Below are positions 48,386 through 61,900 of a stretch of 64,000 nucleotides of DNA, one piece after another (within the stretch, counting starts at the first letter, position 1; every line of letters starts with the position of its first letter). A program made the translations under genes and the position numbers. Source of the DNA: Urophycis tenuis. Its lineage: Eukaryota; Chordata; Actinopteri; Gadiformes; Phycidae. A model generated the notes under the pieces. The model searched no databases and was not told the origin of the DNA. It saw only the letters and a program-made list of their open reading frames with translations. The stretch covers positions 6,603,924-6,667,923 of the forward strand of contig JAXIVH010000002.1 of the NCBI GenBank assembly GCA_036785325.1, written 5' to 3'.

Positions 48386-50373
48386 AGAACACATTTGTTA
48401 AATGGTGGCCATGACTGAATTGATATCATCTGTTTGCTTTTATTTATTTATTTGTAGCTTTTCAGGAAATGGATGCACAATGAAGTTGGTGTCTGATCTT
48501 AATCAGATCGAAACCTGCGTCTCTCCCCCCGCCCCCCTCATAATCAACATAACAATGTTGCAGCAATGAAGGTTCACGCTCACTCCCTTTTTTTGTTTTA
48601 ACATTTTTAGCAAATACTATGTAATCACGCACAACATCTCACCTCAAGCACCCACAACATGTTTGTGTCCTTTGGAGTAATCTGAGGAATTTCTCCTGAA
48701 CCAGTCTTGTAACATATGCCACGGTCAGCAACTGTTAAGATTTAAAGACAAGACGAAAAGCATAACACTAACATGGGCTGCTGTTGAACTTAAGTCCTGC
48801 TGTAGACAATGCAAACAATAATCTGACTTTTTAATTAAATTAAATTGAATTTAAAGGCCCTACTATCTTGTGTTCAGATGGTAGCAATTACTTATGGATG
48901 TGCTTTTAAAGACGATTGATTTAATACTGCTGATTTATTATGCTGCACTGTTTACAAACCAACAGGCTTATAAAAGCTTATGATCAATTGTCAGTGTTTA
49001 GAGTGCAAGAGATCAGTAGGTTTGGAAGTGAAAACCAGTTGAAACATGTTGAACCAGAATTAGTAAACTATGTACATTGACATTGGTGACTGGGTGGACT
49101 GCCTGGCCAGCACCAACCCACTGTATGGTCATGCCTGAACAAAAGAATGCCTTGGTACTCTGACTGTATATTTTGGCTCTCAACTGTCTTTTCTTAGCAC
49201 TTGAATTGTCTGTTCTTCTTGGGCTTGCTGTGGCCGCATTAGGCAGCCACTCAAATATACTTTTATTTTTTCAAGCAAACACACAAAGTGAACAGAATTG
49301 TGAATCAAGAAGTAGAGGAATCGATTAAATTATTGTCTGACTGTTGATTCTCGCATCAAGAAATTGATTATGACAAATCTACTGAACGTTTGGATATGAA
49401 TGGCCTCACTTTAGACCGTTTGGTTTTAGACCAATTTGTTATGACAATGTGTGGGGGTTAACCATCAGATAATGCCAGTAAGATGACAGTAAGATCGTCC
49501 AGAGTCGACTGCTTGTAATGCAATTGTGCTTATTACTAAAATGATGATATACCCATATATAATGTACAATTAATAGTCTATATTTGGTTTAAAATAAATT
49601 TAACTTCAAGGTTTCTCTCATTGTCATTTTAAATGTTTTTATTTTAAAGACTGTTTATTGTTTTAGCAAAAATCAAGAACTTTAATGTATGTGTAAATTG
49701 GCATTTATCGTGTCACGTGCAATATTATTACAAATGAAAATATACGTTTACACTTTTAAGGATTCAATTCATCAGATGGTCCCTTCATAATTATGTTTAA
49801 CTCTTGTTTTTCATTTTTTTGTCCTGCCATAGACCCTTTGAAATGTTCCTTTAATAAAGCCCATTTGACAAATGTATGCCACCTAGCAGATATGATGATT
49901 GTTAGCATATGTATATAATTATATAAAAGACAAATGATACAGGTTTCTTAATACTCAAGTTTTAAGTTTTCATAAGCTTTGTAATCTTGGGCTTTTTACA
50001 GACACATGACCTAGAAAGAAACGCATGACGTTAAAACAAGAACGGTCAGAAATAGCCTCAAATATAGCCTTTCAAGCTGACTAACTTCTATGCCATTGGA
50101 AAGTATTTAAGCAGAATAGTGAGAACTTAATTGAAATGCATAATGAGAAATTAAAAGCTCGGAAGCAGTTTCCTGCAGACCGACCCTGAAGCCCTACATC
50201 ACTTCCTCTGTTGCCACCTTCTTTGTCTCTGGCCCTGGCTGCGATTGCGCAGGACTGTTATCTATTCATTTCCCTATAATTGTGAGGATATATTCACATA
50301 TATATCCATAATTTTCTGCTGTTGAATGACAGTCGACTCTGAAATATTTATGCCTAAAAGCAAAGCGCCAAAA
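47442..50373 (+). other. sphk2 3' UTR and intergenic DNA
   Basis: No further coding exon seen. Possible poly(A) signals AATAAA lie at 47541-47546 and 49853-49858. A G-run (about 47749-47770) and a (CA)n tract (48353-48382) are present. The last 200 bp before 50373 should hold the cyth2 first-exon 5' UTR. Confidence 0.45.
48353..48382 (+). repeat. (CA)n microsatellite
   Basis: About 30 bp, downstream of sphk2. Confidence 0.92.
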
Positions 50374-53300
50374 ATGGATGACCTGGACTACAGTAAGTAT
50401 TTAAAACCCGCTCTCTCAGTATGCTATCGCTACAGGAGCTAACGCTAGCGTCGTCGCCAGCCCGATGTTTATTTGCTTTAACGTAACATGGAATTAAAGA
50501 ACTGTATATAGTTCCCACGTTTCCAGTTATGGCGAAAACGCCACTCCTGTCACGATGTTGATGTTAGTTTGTGTAGTTTTGTTCAATAGTAGCCTTGTGT
50601 GTATGTGTGTTACTCGTTAATTGCGTTGCGTTGTTAAAGGGAGTACACGAATTTAAATATAAATAGGGCATGGCTACATCAGCCGACTCTGTTTATTTTA
50701 GAGAAAGGGCGTCTAATAATTCGAAATAATAGCCTGCCTTTATAGAATCCAAACAATCAGCCCTTTAAAGCCACTGGTAGTCAAGTAATTCATCACAGGC
50801 TGTGGGCGTGGTTGTTATTGAAGTGCAGCTGTCATTGTGCATAGTCAAGTCTGGGATCTGGAGAATACAAAGGAGCTCTAGCGTCGATCTACAGCATCTG
50901 TGTGTGTCCCACACCATTCGTTCGTATGATGCTGCATTTTCGAATGTGCTTTGTATGACTCGTCGATGGAAACGTAAAATACACAGGATAAATACCTGAC
51001 CTTTTTTAATTACCTTTTTTGAGTGGATTGCAATTCTATCTATGGGTTGGAGGGTTCTCAGGTTTAGGTGTATTTCACAAAACACACATCCATAACCCTG
51101 TTCTACCTATGGATGTCATTAAATTGCTGGATAATTCAACCAGTTGGAAGTTTAAAGGTTCTTAAATAGTTAAGCATGAAATACAATAAATAAGAATAAA
51201 AGGCATGGAAGGTCATGCATTTTGCTAAAGGTTTCGGTTATATCCACACAGTGCATGAACCCCGAACCATAGTCAGATGCTAGTAAACTGACTTGCCTGT
51301 GTGAATGTAGGGTACATCCTGGTATAGTCCTATAAAAGATTAACCATTTCAGGGTTCTCACATCCAGCCCTCCCAAAGCATGCAAACCGCACAGCTTTAT
51401 TCATTGGCATTCCTTCAACCGACCCTTTTATCTTCATCTATTGATCTGACAGCAAACTACTGCACCCAGTTAGTGGCCACACAGTGGCTGTGAACAAACT
51501 CCGGGTGTGGTCGACCTCTGAGGGGAAAAACAAACGATAGATTATAGCACCAATGAAGTACATTTGCTGTGATGAAGGGTACTAAAGCCCTGCTGGATAC
51601 CACAGTGAGCCGTTAATGTGCTGTGCTCATTGCATTGCGTATTAATGTGACCGCACACTTTCTTCAACTCATTGCATTATAACTTGCCTTTACACTATAC
51701 TGGCAGTGGATACAATGGCCACCAGCCAACCTGTACCTGGGGAATAGCCACATTATTCATTTTTCATTTTCGGTCATATCTCTAACCTGATTCGGTGCAC
51801 CTGAGGGAGCAGTAGTAATGACACTATGTATTATTTGACTCTTCTTGCCCAAGTCCCAGTAGACCTGAGCCCAGAGGAGCGCTCTGAGCTGGAGGACATC
51901 CGCAGGAGGAAGGGCGCCCTGCTGCAGGAGATCCAGAGGCTCCGGGAGGAACTGAGGGAGGCCATCTTGGAGGTGGAGGGGCTGGAGAGCAGCACAGAGG
52001 GCAGGTGAGAAAATGAATGTGCTGCACCTTTTGTGCATCAGCACAATTTAAACTTCTGCTGTTGCATGGTGCAATGGTCTGGTTGGAGTGCTTTTGTCTT
52101 CTTTTTTTTATATAATATTTTTTTTTTAATATAATATAATTCTACATATCTTTTTGACTCGACAGCAAAACTCTACAAAAAAGTAGACATGTCGCAATGG
52201 GGAGGAAGAAATTCAACATGGACCCCAAAAAGGTACAGTTCTTGGGACAGTAGTTCTCTTGGGTCTTTAATTGTTTGAGCATGATTTTTGTAAAGGTGAC
52301 GTGTTTAACTCCTCTTTGTAGGGAATAGTATTTCTAGTGGAGAACGACTTGCTCAGACACACCGCAGACGACATCGCTCAGTTCCTCTATAAAGGAGAAG
52401 GCCTTAACAAAACCGCCATCGGGGACTACCTTGGCGAGAGGTGAGACGTCTCCTGCTTCTCTGTGCCCCATCACACCCTCACCCCCGTCTCGCACACTCT
52501 CCTTACGCTCTCTTAGCTTGTAGGCGCACTTACTTACTTTTGGATGTGTTCCATCACTCCTACAGGGACGACTTCAACATCAAAGTACTGCAAGCCTTCG
52601 TGGACCTCCACGAGTTCACAGACCTCAACCTCGTCCAGGCCCTCAGGTGGGCTTCTACCTGGTTCTGTCTGAGGACTTAGGACAGTGCTCATTTATCCTG
52701 TACGTGGAGCTGACTGTGACTGCTCCCCCACCTCGTCTCCCCACAGACAGTTCCTGTGGAGCTTCCGTCTGCCGGGCGAGGCCCAGAAGATAGACCGGAT
52801 GATGGAGGCCTTTGCTCAGAGATACTGCCACTGCAACCCTGGGGTCTTCCAGAGCACCGGTACGCATGTGCAGGCACACGCACGCATACACACACGCAGC
52901 ATGCTGGGTTGATTTCTCAACTACCCGTGCCACGTGTAGCTGTATTGACTCCGGTATTGTCTCCACCCCCCCAGACACATGCTACGTGCTTTCCTTTGCC
53001 ATCATCATGCTGAACACCAGCCTTCACAACCCAAACGTGAGGGACAAGCCCGGGGTGGACCGCTTCATTTCCATGAACCGGGGCATTAATGAAGGAGGAG
53101 ACTTGCCAGAGGATCTGCTTCGAGTATGTGGGCGGCCATCTTGTTTTCCACCCATCTGCCGCGTCCGGCTCCACCTGTCACCCTGGGACACGGCGGCGCA
53201 TGGCACAACATCACCGGTTAGCTATGATGCTCATCCTGTTATCCTTTCCCCCTTTTTAGAATCTGTATGACAGCATCAAAAACGAGCCCTTTAAAATCCC

Positions 53301-55365
53301 CGAGGATGACGGCAATGACCTGACGCACACCTTCTTCAACCCTGACCGAGAGGGCTGGCTTCTCAAACTGGGTGAGTTGACGCGGACACAGGGGGACCAC
53401 AGCAGAGGGCTGCTGCTCTGTAGAGGACGCTATATTCGGTTGGAGATTAACCCCCGGCTGCCCACGCTGCTCCACTTCCACCCATGTTAACATTTTAAGT
53501 TTTTCTCTTCTTTTTGTTGTTTTCTTCACATTTATTAAAGAAAGATGGTAACATGTTCTAACTTGCGTATGGTGAATGATCTGTTAACGTCAAGCGTGGC
53601 CGCTGTCCTCTCTTCCTCTCTGTGCCTTTTGGGCTGGTACGTGCGTATCTTTTGTGTCTCTAAAACCTTGTCGGACAACAATACACTGGGGTTTTGGTTC
53701 TGACGTCAATGGCTTGCCAGCCAATAATTGTACAGGTGTGATCTTAAGACGCGATGACGTCACCGCGTCCAATGTAACCGATTGTTCTTCCTTGCATGGT
53801 GGTGGCCTGTAATTGGTGTGTGACTAATACTATCTCCTTCCTTCCTTCCCTTCCTCTTCTTCTCCCCCCTTCCCCCCCCCACCCCACTGCTCCTACTACC
53901 CGCCTCTCTGTCCATTCGGTCCTCTAAATCCCCTGGTCCCTGTTGTCTCTGCTCCTCCTCCTCCTCCTCCCTCGTGCTGCCATTATCACACTGTGCTGCC
54001 GCTGCCGTCACCGCTTGTTTCTCAGGAGGTACGTACCGCTCCAGCCTACCGTTAGCCCATCTTTACTAGTGTTGAGCCCAGTTGCCCGGTAGAGCTAGAG
54101 TTGGAGGATGCACCCACGCCCGTCCGTCCGTCTCAACGTGGGCCGGCCGCGCGGTCTCCACCTGGCATGGCGGTGTTTGACCGTGTGCAACTGTGTGCAA
54201 CAGGGGGACGCGTGAAAACCTGGAAGCGGCGATGGTTCATCCTCACGGACAACTGCCTGTATTACTTTGAGTACACCACGGTGAGTCTCCGCGCCGAGCC
54301 GCTAAACACTGCGACGAAACACAAACACAGAGAGGGAACAGTTGAATGGAATGCTCGACTATCGTGACGGACAACCGGCCTCTGTTTCCTGTAGGATAAG
54401 GAGCCCAGGGGCATCATTCCTTTGGAGAACCTCAGCATCCGGGAGGTCGAGGATCCCAGGAAACCTGTAAGTTCCCCCCCCCCCCCTCCTCGTTCTGGAA
54501 TGACAAGCGGATGTTTTGATGTTCTGAAAGACTGCTTCAAGCACCTTTTTAAAATAAATAAATAAAAAAAGTCAGCATCATTTTCTCATCCACAGTAATG
54601 ACATGTTCTCCCACGTATTCTCCCTCCCCCAGAACTGCTTTGAGCTCTACATCCCCAACAACCGCGGTCAGCTGATCAAGGCCTGCAAGACGGAGGCGGA
54701 CGGCCGCGTGGTGGAGGGGAACCACATGGTGTACCGCATCTCAGCCCCCACCCCCGACGAGAAGGACGAGTGGATCCACAGCATCACGTACGTAGGGATG
54801 AGAGAGCGCGGGAGCCGGGTGTGTGTGTGTGTGTGTGTGTTGCTTTGATTGAGGCTCAGTGTACTCGTTCATCCCCTTTCTGTATGGATGGAAGTATTGA
54901 TCGTTGCCCTGAGCGTCCATACGATCGGTAAGAGTACTGGTGATTGTAACTTGGGTCTTCTAGTGTTTTTGTCTCTTAATTAGGGGGCGGGGGGTCCAGG
55001 CTGCTGTAGGGCCCGAGTAGTCAGTCCATTGATTGTGTTCGACCTGCAATGCTGTTTGAACCCCTGTGTCTGCAGTGTGCAGGGTACAAGAAATCCTACC
55101 CGCTGTTGGATGAAACGTTTCTGAAATGCCGTCTTAAGTCACATTGGATGATATGTCTGAATAGCACTAGCTAGTCGACGGCTGTGATTGTTAGAAAGAG
55201 AAGCGTCACTAAAGCGCATTGTGTCCTCATCTGACCCAGCCTCTTCTGTTCCTCCCCCTCTTCCGGTCTCCCTCCAGGTCTGCGGTCAGCGTGGATCCCT
55301 TCTATGAAATGCTGGCGGCCAGGAAGAAGCGCATATCACTGAAGAAGAAGGAAGAGCAGCCGTAG
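50374..55365 (+). CDS. cyth2: Cytohesin-2 (ARNO), ARF guanine-nucleotide exchange factor
   Basis: Activates ARF1/ARF6 at the plasma membrane and endosomes after phosphoinositide recruitment. Twelve exons: 50374-50392, 51854-52004, 52166-52232, 52322-52440, 52566-52646, 52747-52859, 52975-53123, 53260-53371, 54204-54280, 54395-54466, 54633-54787 and 55278-55365, giving 400 aa (human CYTH2 400). Order: N-terminal coiled coil (about 12-55), Sec7 domain (about 60-245) with the exchange glutamate in FRLPGEAQKIDR (E157 here), PH domain (about 260-375, GRVKTWKRRWFILTDNCLYY), and polybasic C-terminus ARKKRISLKKKEEQP. LEDIRRRK, VSVDPFYEMLAARKKRIS and the KKKEEQP end favour CYTH2 over CYTH1/3/4. The first exon codes only MDDLDY and a split codon. 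As written, the PH domain is the diglycine form; see the 3-nt exon at 54026. Confidence 0.95.
54026..54028 (+). other. cyth2: Candidate 3-nt cytohesin microexon (2G/3G switch)
   Basis: The bases GAG sit between the acceptor TTGTTTCTCAG and the donor GTACGT, in the intron between exons 53260-53371 and 54204-54280. Skipping gives LKLGGRVK and inclusion gives LKLGGGRVK. Mammalian cytohesins use just such a 3-nt exon: the diglycine PH domain prefers PtdIns(3,4,5)P3 and the triglycine form binds PtdIns(4,5)P2 about equally well. The fit of position, phase and product makes this convincing without RNA data. Confidence 0.8.
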
Positions 55366-58300
55366 ATGCTTCCTCCCCACAGGGGTGACCTTCCCCTCCT
55401 GGTTCTTTTGGTTTTTGTTTTCCTCCCCCCAGTCCTCTCATCTTATGAGTCCTCCCCACATTTTGATCTCCATCATTCTGGACTGTTCCTCGGGTCGGCT
55501 CACCAATGTGTTTGCCGCCGTCCGCCCCCCACCCTGTGTCCCCCGACGCGAGGACTCCTTGCTATCCTGTTTGTAAGACTTTTCAGAAGCTATGCTCGGA
55601 GTGAAGAGCTCCTTCACTGTGGTTGCCTTTACTACCCGGGCGATGCTACGACTACTACTGCTGCGATCATAACACTACATTAAGAGCACACTGTACTATG
55701 ACTACTACTACTACTACTACTTCCCCTTTCTAACTACGCTCCTCACTCGTTTGACGTCAAGGTGAACTGTGAAATTTGTCTTATTCAGGGTAGCAAGCAA
55801 TTCTAGTACTCTCAAGTCACAACTTTCGTTGTCATTTCTTTTGGGTTCAACGTTTACCAAGTAGGTATTGACCGCCTAGCTACAGGTTATTGCTCTGGTA
55901 GCATTGTAAAAACCTCACCAAAGTATTGTCGTTCATGGCTGTTCATAATTTAACATTTTATGGAGAAACATTTTGTATAGCCTGGCTGGGTCTCTTCGTA
56001 ATCCAACTCTGGCCGATAATGAGTCATTTTCGGTTGCACACTTCTATTTAGCTGGACGGTTTAGTTCCCTGCGGATACCTTGAGCTGGCTTACTGGGATG
56101 AAGCGCTTGTATGTTTGTCGGTATTCATGAGCAATAGTCATTCTCGAGTAGAGTAGCATGGTGCTGTTCTTGATGGCTTGTTCGAATGCCTTTCTGACAC
56201 AATATAGACTTACGAGTTAGGCTCATGTTTATGACTTGATGTAATGGCATACCACCTTCTCCCCCCCTCCTCCCCCAGGTAACTGCTGCTAGATAAATAC
56301 TGGCGTCTTGCTCACTTTACAAATTCTTCTCACTTTTTACGTTTAATATCTACGTTTAATATAGGGTGGTTTGGACACTTCCAGGTCTTCAGATATGTAC
56401 TGGGTCTTCGGGAGACTTTGAATGGCAGCTTTGTTATACTGTCTCCTCTTTTTTGTGTAAATAGTGGTTAGCCTGTTTGTTTACAATTCATCTAGAAATG
56501 ATTTAATTTATTGTCTTTTTTGTTGTTAGAAGAATCACTTTTTGTACGAGTTACTGTAGGACTGCATGTTGATCAACGAAGGCATTACAGGTGGAGTCGG
56601 GCCATGCAGATGTTTTGTACATTTGATTAATGTGAGAAGACGTACTATCTGAAACACATGTAGGATTTGAGATTGAAGTCACTTATCTGTGAATCATGTT
56701 TTTGTTTATTTTATTATTGAGAATCATGACCGTTTATATTTTGTCATTTGTCAAGACGATGCTGATCAAGGTCTGACATTAGAAGTGAACTTGTTAAGTG
56801 ATGAAGTGGATCAAACTAAGCACAAGCAGTGAGCTGTACCATAGGCTGTTGGCTTCCTCCTCACTGTCCAGATGTTAAAACAAGGCTATTACTCTAAAGA
56901 AATCGAACCACAACAATGCTTATTACTTATTAGTACCTGGGTTGAAAATTGTTATGTATGTCCACCAATGAATTTGCTTGACTGCTCCATGATTATTCAA
57001 TTATGTAGGCAGGAAAGACTGCAGCTCTGTAGGATAATTGTCCCGCACTTTATCATTTTTGTAATTGTTTTGCTATTTGAAGCTTTTTCAAATGCTTTTG
57101 TTTGACTGTTGATACTAATACTCCTTTACTACTTTACCGCCCTCTATTAGTGATTTGACATGCCTGCAATGTCCTTGAAGGTTTTGCTGTGACTTGTGGG
57201 GGAACATGTGAATGTGAACACTAATCCCCATCCCCAGGCCGGTCCCCACTACAGAAAACAGCAAAGATATACTTGATCAATATATTGCAATAGATCTGTT
57301 GGCTGTGCACCACTCTTGCCCTCTGGTGCATGTGCTAAATGTTGAGGCAAGCCTTTCATCTGACCTGATGTTGCTTCTGGGACGTGACTGAAGCGTGGTC
57401 CTTGTGGGAAAGATTTAAGGAATGCCTTTTTGTTCACCTGGATTTTACCAAAATATACTAAAGTAACAAGCCCCGCCCCCACCACTGCTCTGCTAGTAAG
57501 CGAAGGTTACACCTGGTCATGTGACAGGGCCTTGACCTACCGGGGATTCTTAATGTGCAAAGTTGCCAAAAGCTGTTGGGATATTTCCAATAAGTTATCT
57601 CAACACTGAATGGATCTAAATAGTCAGACACAGGACTACTGGGCTGATAATACCTGATTCCTCAACCACCTCTCTTCCAGAAATGTACTTTATTTTGTAT
57701 TTATTTATTTTTGTTTATTGCAGGATGGGTAGATCATCTGTAAATGTAGCAAAACAAAAACCGAGGTACGTTGTGTCAGGAAACTACTGTGTAACAATTA
57801 AAGGTGGACTGAAATGAACTAGTGCAGTTGAGTATTGTTATTGAACCGATGACTAACTAACTTTGCTACAGTTATAGTCCCACTTCAAGGTTTCCTTAAC
57901 CTTCTGCACTGCCTGGGCATTCCAATAGGCGTCTTATTGCCTTATTCAAATTGGTGTGATGGGAATGTGATTATCACTCACGTTGAATAACTGAAAAATT
58001 TGCAATTGCAAATAATATTGGTTGTGAAGTTGAGACAGTTTGTATGTTGAATTCATTTGGGTACCCTTTTTTTTTTTTTTAAATAGCTACGGTCTTATTT
58101 ATTACTCATTTTATTTAAAGTGAACTATTATCTAACAGTTGGACAATGCAATTGAAAATACATTTGGAAATTCTACTTCAATGCAACGTAATCACATTTT
58201 GATATACAAGAGTAAATATAAAGTCAAGGCCAGAGCTGTTGAGCAATCCCCAATGTGAACACACATTATAAACATATCACTATATTTATGAAAAATGTTC

Positions 58301-58974
58301 TATAGCCTAAACCTTTTAAATATCTAAAACATTCTATCAATAGTATACAGAAATCACTGATATTTCCGTGATATTAAAAAAAGGGTCAACATATTTACGA
58401 TGTAAAATATGACTAAGGGGGAAATTAAAGTATGGTTTCTTTGGTAAATTAGCTGTATCTTCCATAGAAATAGTTTTCTTATAGAATCGAGATCACACAT
58501 TCCCAAAACGCATTCAATCAGCAATCGTTCTCATTCAGATTTCAGAACATGTTTCTACATCATCACATTGAAATGATTTAAATCTATATGAGCCCTCTAG
58601 ATTAAAAAAAAATACCTCACAGTATTGTGCTTTATCTTTTTAAGAATATGACAATATGTCAAATTTCATGTGTGATTAAAGTAAAACTCCCTTCTCTTTT
58701 CACACTCGCTTCGCACATGGTAGTGCATCGTAGAAATGCATCGCCGTCTGTGACTTACAAACACTTTTTTGAAACAGGTTCAACTATAAGGAAGGCATTG
58801 TTTTAAAAACCAGGAGAGGAGCCAAGTGCCAGCGAGTGTTCCCATCAGAAACCAGTACACAGGTTGACGTGACTGAAGAACAGATTTGCCACGTTCAGTT
58901 CTTCGACCATTGACCTCCGAGACTCCCATTTGATCCTCCGTCACTCCTCAATGGTTTTAACAGGCGGCCGGTCC
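55366..58974. other. cyth2 3' UTR and convergent intergenic DNA
   Basis: No coding exon on either strand. It holds (CTA)n near 55690-55720, and TTTATT near 58098 as a possible - strand poly(A) signal for the pentraxin gene. No canonical AATAAA was seen for cyth2; ATTAAA occurs at about 57797. Confidence 0.45.
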
Positions 58975-61900
58975 TCAGTGACAGGGGTCAAAGGGGTATT
59001 TTGTAGCCCCTCCGTGAAGCTCCACCTCGGCTTCAGACCAGGCTATAACGTCACCACTGAGATGGCTGCCACACGAGGCCAGGCTGTAGATATCTCCAGG
59101 GGTCAGGACATGGGACCACATCTGCAGGTCCGAGATCTCCCCGACAAACGACTGGGTGGCATCAAAACGACCGCCCATAGTATCCTGGCCAAAGGAGAAC
59201 AGACATGCAGGCAAGATGTTAATCACTCTAATGGCACTTTGACCCCAACACACCTGACACGTTGCTCTGATCTTATCCTTGAAGCAAGCGATCAAAGAGG
59301 ATGTGTCACCTGCTCCTGTCCCAGGATGAAGATGCCTCCAGGCTTGATGGGGTGCCAGGCAGAGAGGTCCTTCCCAGATCCCCTCTGGACCCCGTCCTGG
59401 AACACCTCCCACTGGCCGTCTCGAGTCGACCACGTCACACACACATGGTGCCACTTCCCATCGGCCAGAGACAGCGGCAGTGACACGGACTGAGGGAACA
59501 ATGGTGGAGATGGGCAGAGAAATGTCAGCTCCCAGTTATATATGGTACACATAGGTGTACTGTACAGCATTCCCAGAATACCTGTACTCTGGACATTCTG
59601 TAGGCCTAATCTGGTGATACTGTATAGTGTACGCTGGTGCAGTATTCTAGGGGGTGTTATTATTACAATTGATTTACCAACTCGCTGTACCTTATCCTGT
59701 TATTACACGGCTACTCACTGAATAAATCAATATTTGACACAAAATCTAACAACAAAATATTGGAAAAAACAAAACGTTTTCATTGCTTCCGTCTGTTAGA
59801 TTCAGTTGCAACTGTGTCCAAAGCAACGGTCTGTTGTACTTAGCGGCCACAGTCTGCCGCTTCACAGCGTGAGCACCGAGCAGATTGACACCATTTTATA
59901 GATCAGGTGGGGAGAGTCTTAGAGCTAAGCTGATTGACACGATGCATGGCCACACCACTTAAGGCCAGCAATGGCTTTATTTAACCTCCCCGTAGGCGTG
60001 CATGCTCCAGTTCTTCTCCCTTACCTTATCGTCTATCAACAGTTCCATGGGGTTGTTCCCCCATTCGATGAGCACCAGTTCATTGGCCTGCCCCGGTGCA
60101 GAGTAGGAGAAGGGGGTTCCCAGGCCTGGCCCCACGCCCGCCTTGATCCACAGACACAAGGTGAGGGCAAAGATCTCGTTGAGCAGGGTCTTCTTCAGAC
60201 GCCCGTACATGTAGTTGGTTCTTATGGGGAAGCCGATCTGGAAGGCGTTTGGACTTTTCTTCCTGCTAGACCCTGTTGAGTGAAGAACAACAGCATGAGT
60301 CACGCTATAACTTTTACATGTTTTTTTTATACTTTCCGCCGGGGCTGCAGGTCATGGTGACAGAGGGTGACTCCCGTGGATGGATGCCCAGCGTACCTGC
60401 CAGGTGCAGCTGGCTCAGCATGTCCTCCAGCTTGTTGACGTGGAAGTGTGAGCGGGACCCCGACGTCTGGTACCCCGTGCGCGGGAGAAAACCGTGACTG
60501 TCGGCCTCGTTGGTGTTTGGGCTCCCGTCGTGGTGGCCTTCGTCCCGGTCGCCATGGTCACCGTCATCGCCCTCGCCGTCGCGGTGATGGTCGTCGTGGT
60601 CGTCGTCGTGGTCGTCGTGATGGCGGCCGCCACCGCCCTCCTCCCTGTGGACGCCGTCGCCGTGGCCCCCGTCCTCGTGGACTCCTCCTCCTCCATCGTC
60701 GTGGCGGTGGTCGTTGGGGTGCGTGTCGTCGCTGTGGTCGTCGTCGTGGCGATCGATGTCGTCGGGATGACTGCCGCCGCCACCGCCGTTGTGGTGGCCG
60801 TGGTCGTCATGGCGATCTGGGCTGCTGAGGACGGCGGTGCTGTGTTGCAGCTGCTGCTCCAGAGTGGTGATCTTCCTCTGCAGCAGATCCTTCAAGGAGT
60901 TGGAGTAGGTGTTGGAGGTGTTCCTCTTCTGTTCGTGGAGAGCAGATAAGGCCAATGAATGAAACCACACTTTGACAATTCACATTTATCATAGGGCAGG
61001 ATTACATATCACTATTTCCCAATTCCTTTATCCCCATTTCTTTGATTTGATGGAGAGTAACGCTTGATTCATAAAAAAGAATTGCACACCATCAATTTTC
61101 ATCTGTTTGCGTCGTAACATGTAACATTTCATCAAACTAAATTAACTGACTACATGAGTCATTGTGCTCCAAGATAATCAATTGATTTGTAATTCTTTGT
61201 GTATTCTCCTGTCTGTCTCTGCCTCTCGTTGCCTCTCTGCTAATCCAGGCTTTGTCTGATGTATGTCCTGATTACCACTCACTCAAGGGAGATCACAATA
61301 ATTAATTCTGATCTTCAACCTGTAGTCCACCTGTGTTTTTTTCTCCTTATCCTAAGCAATAACTCACGTCTTTGTCACAAACGCACAGTGTACAGTCTAA
61401 GCAGCGCCCGATTAAGGGCGCTGCTTACCATATCCTGCAAATGTCAATCTTCCCCTCAAGCCTAACCTCTATGTTGCTTCCCCTACATATTGTAAGTCGA
61501 CCTCACTCATTCATTTTTAATCACTTTTCATACCCTTTTCCATAATGGCCTCAACCTTTTAGAAAGCCTTCTCACCTGCAGGTCTTCCAGCCGGTCCTTC
61601 AGCGAGTGCAGCATCCTCTCCATCTGCTCTGGCGATGAGCTCACCTCCCCCGCCGCCGTGTGTTTATCCTTCCCCTGGTTGTTGTTGTTGTTGCCGTGAC
61701 CCCTAACCGGCGGGTGGTGCGGCGCCTCCGGTGCGAGGTTACCATGGTGACCCTGCTGGGTGCCGTGATGCGGGCCGTGGTCGGGGTAGGCGGGGCGCCC
61801 TCCGCCGTGGTGGGCGTGTGCGCCCGCGCTGCCGCCGCCGTGGTGGTCGTCGGCATGGTGACCCAAGCCCTCGCACATGGCGAGCTTGGCGGTCAGCTCC

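Noticed and set aside
60494..60949. Val/Ala-rich + strand open frame looking like a membrane protein
   Set aside because: Antisense of the His/Asp codons of the pentraxin exon (GTC/GTG opposite GAC/CAC).
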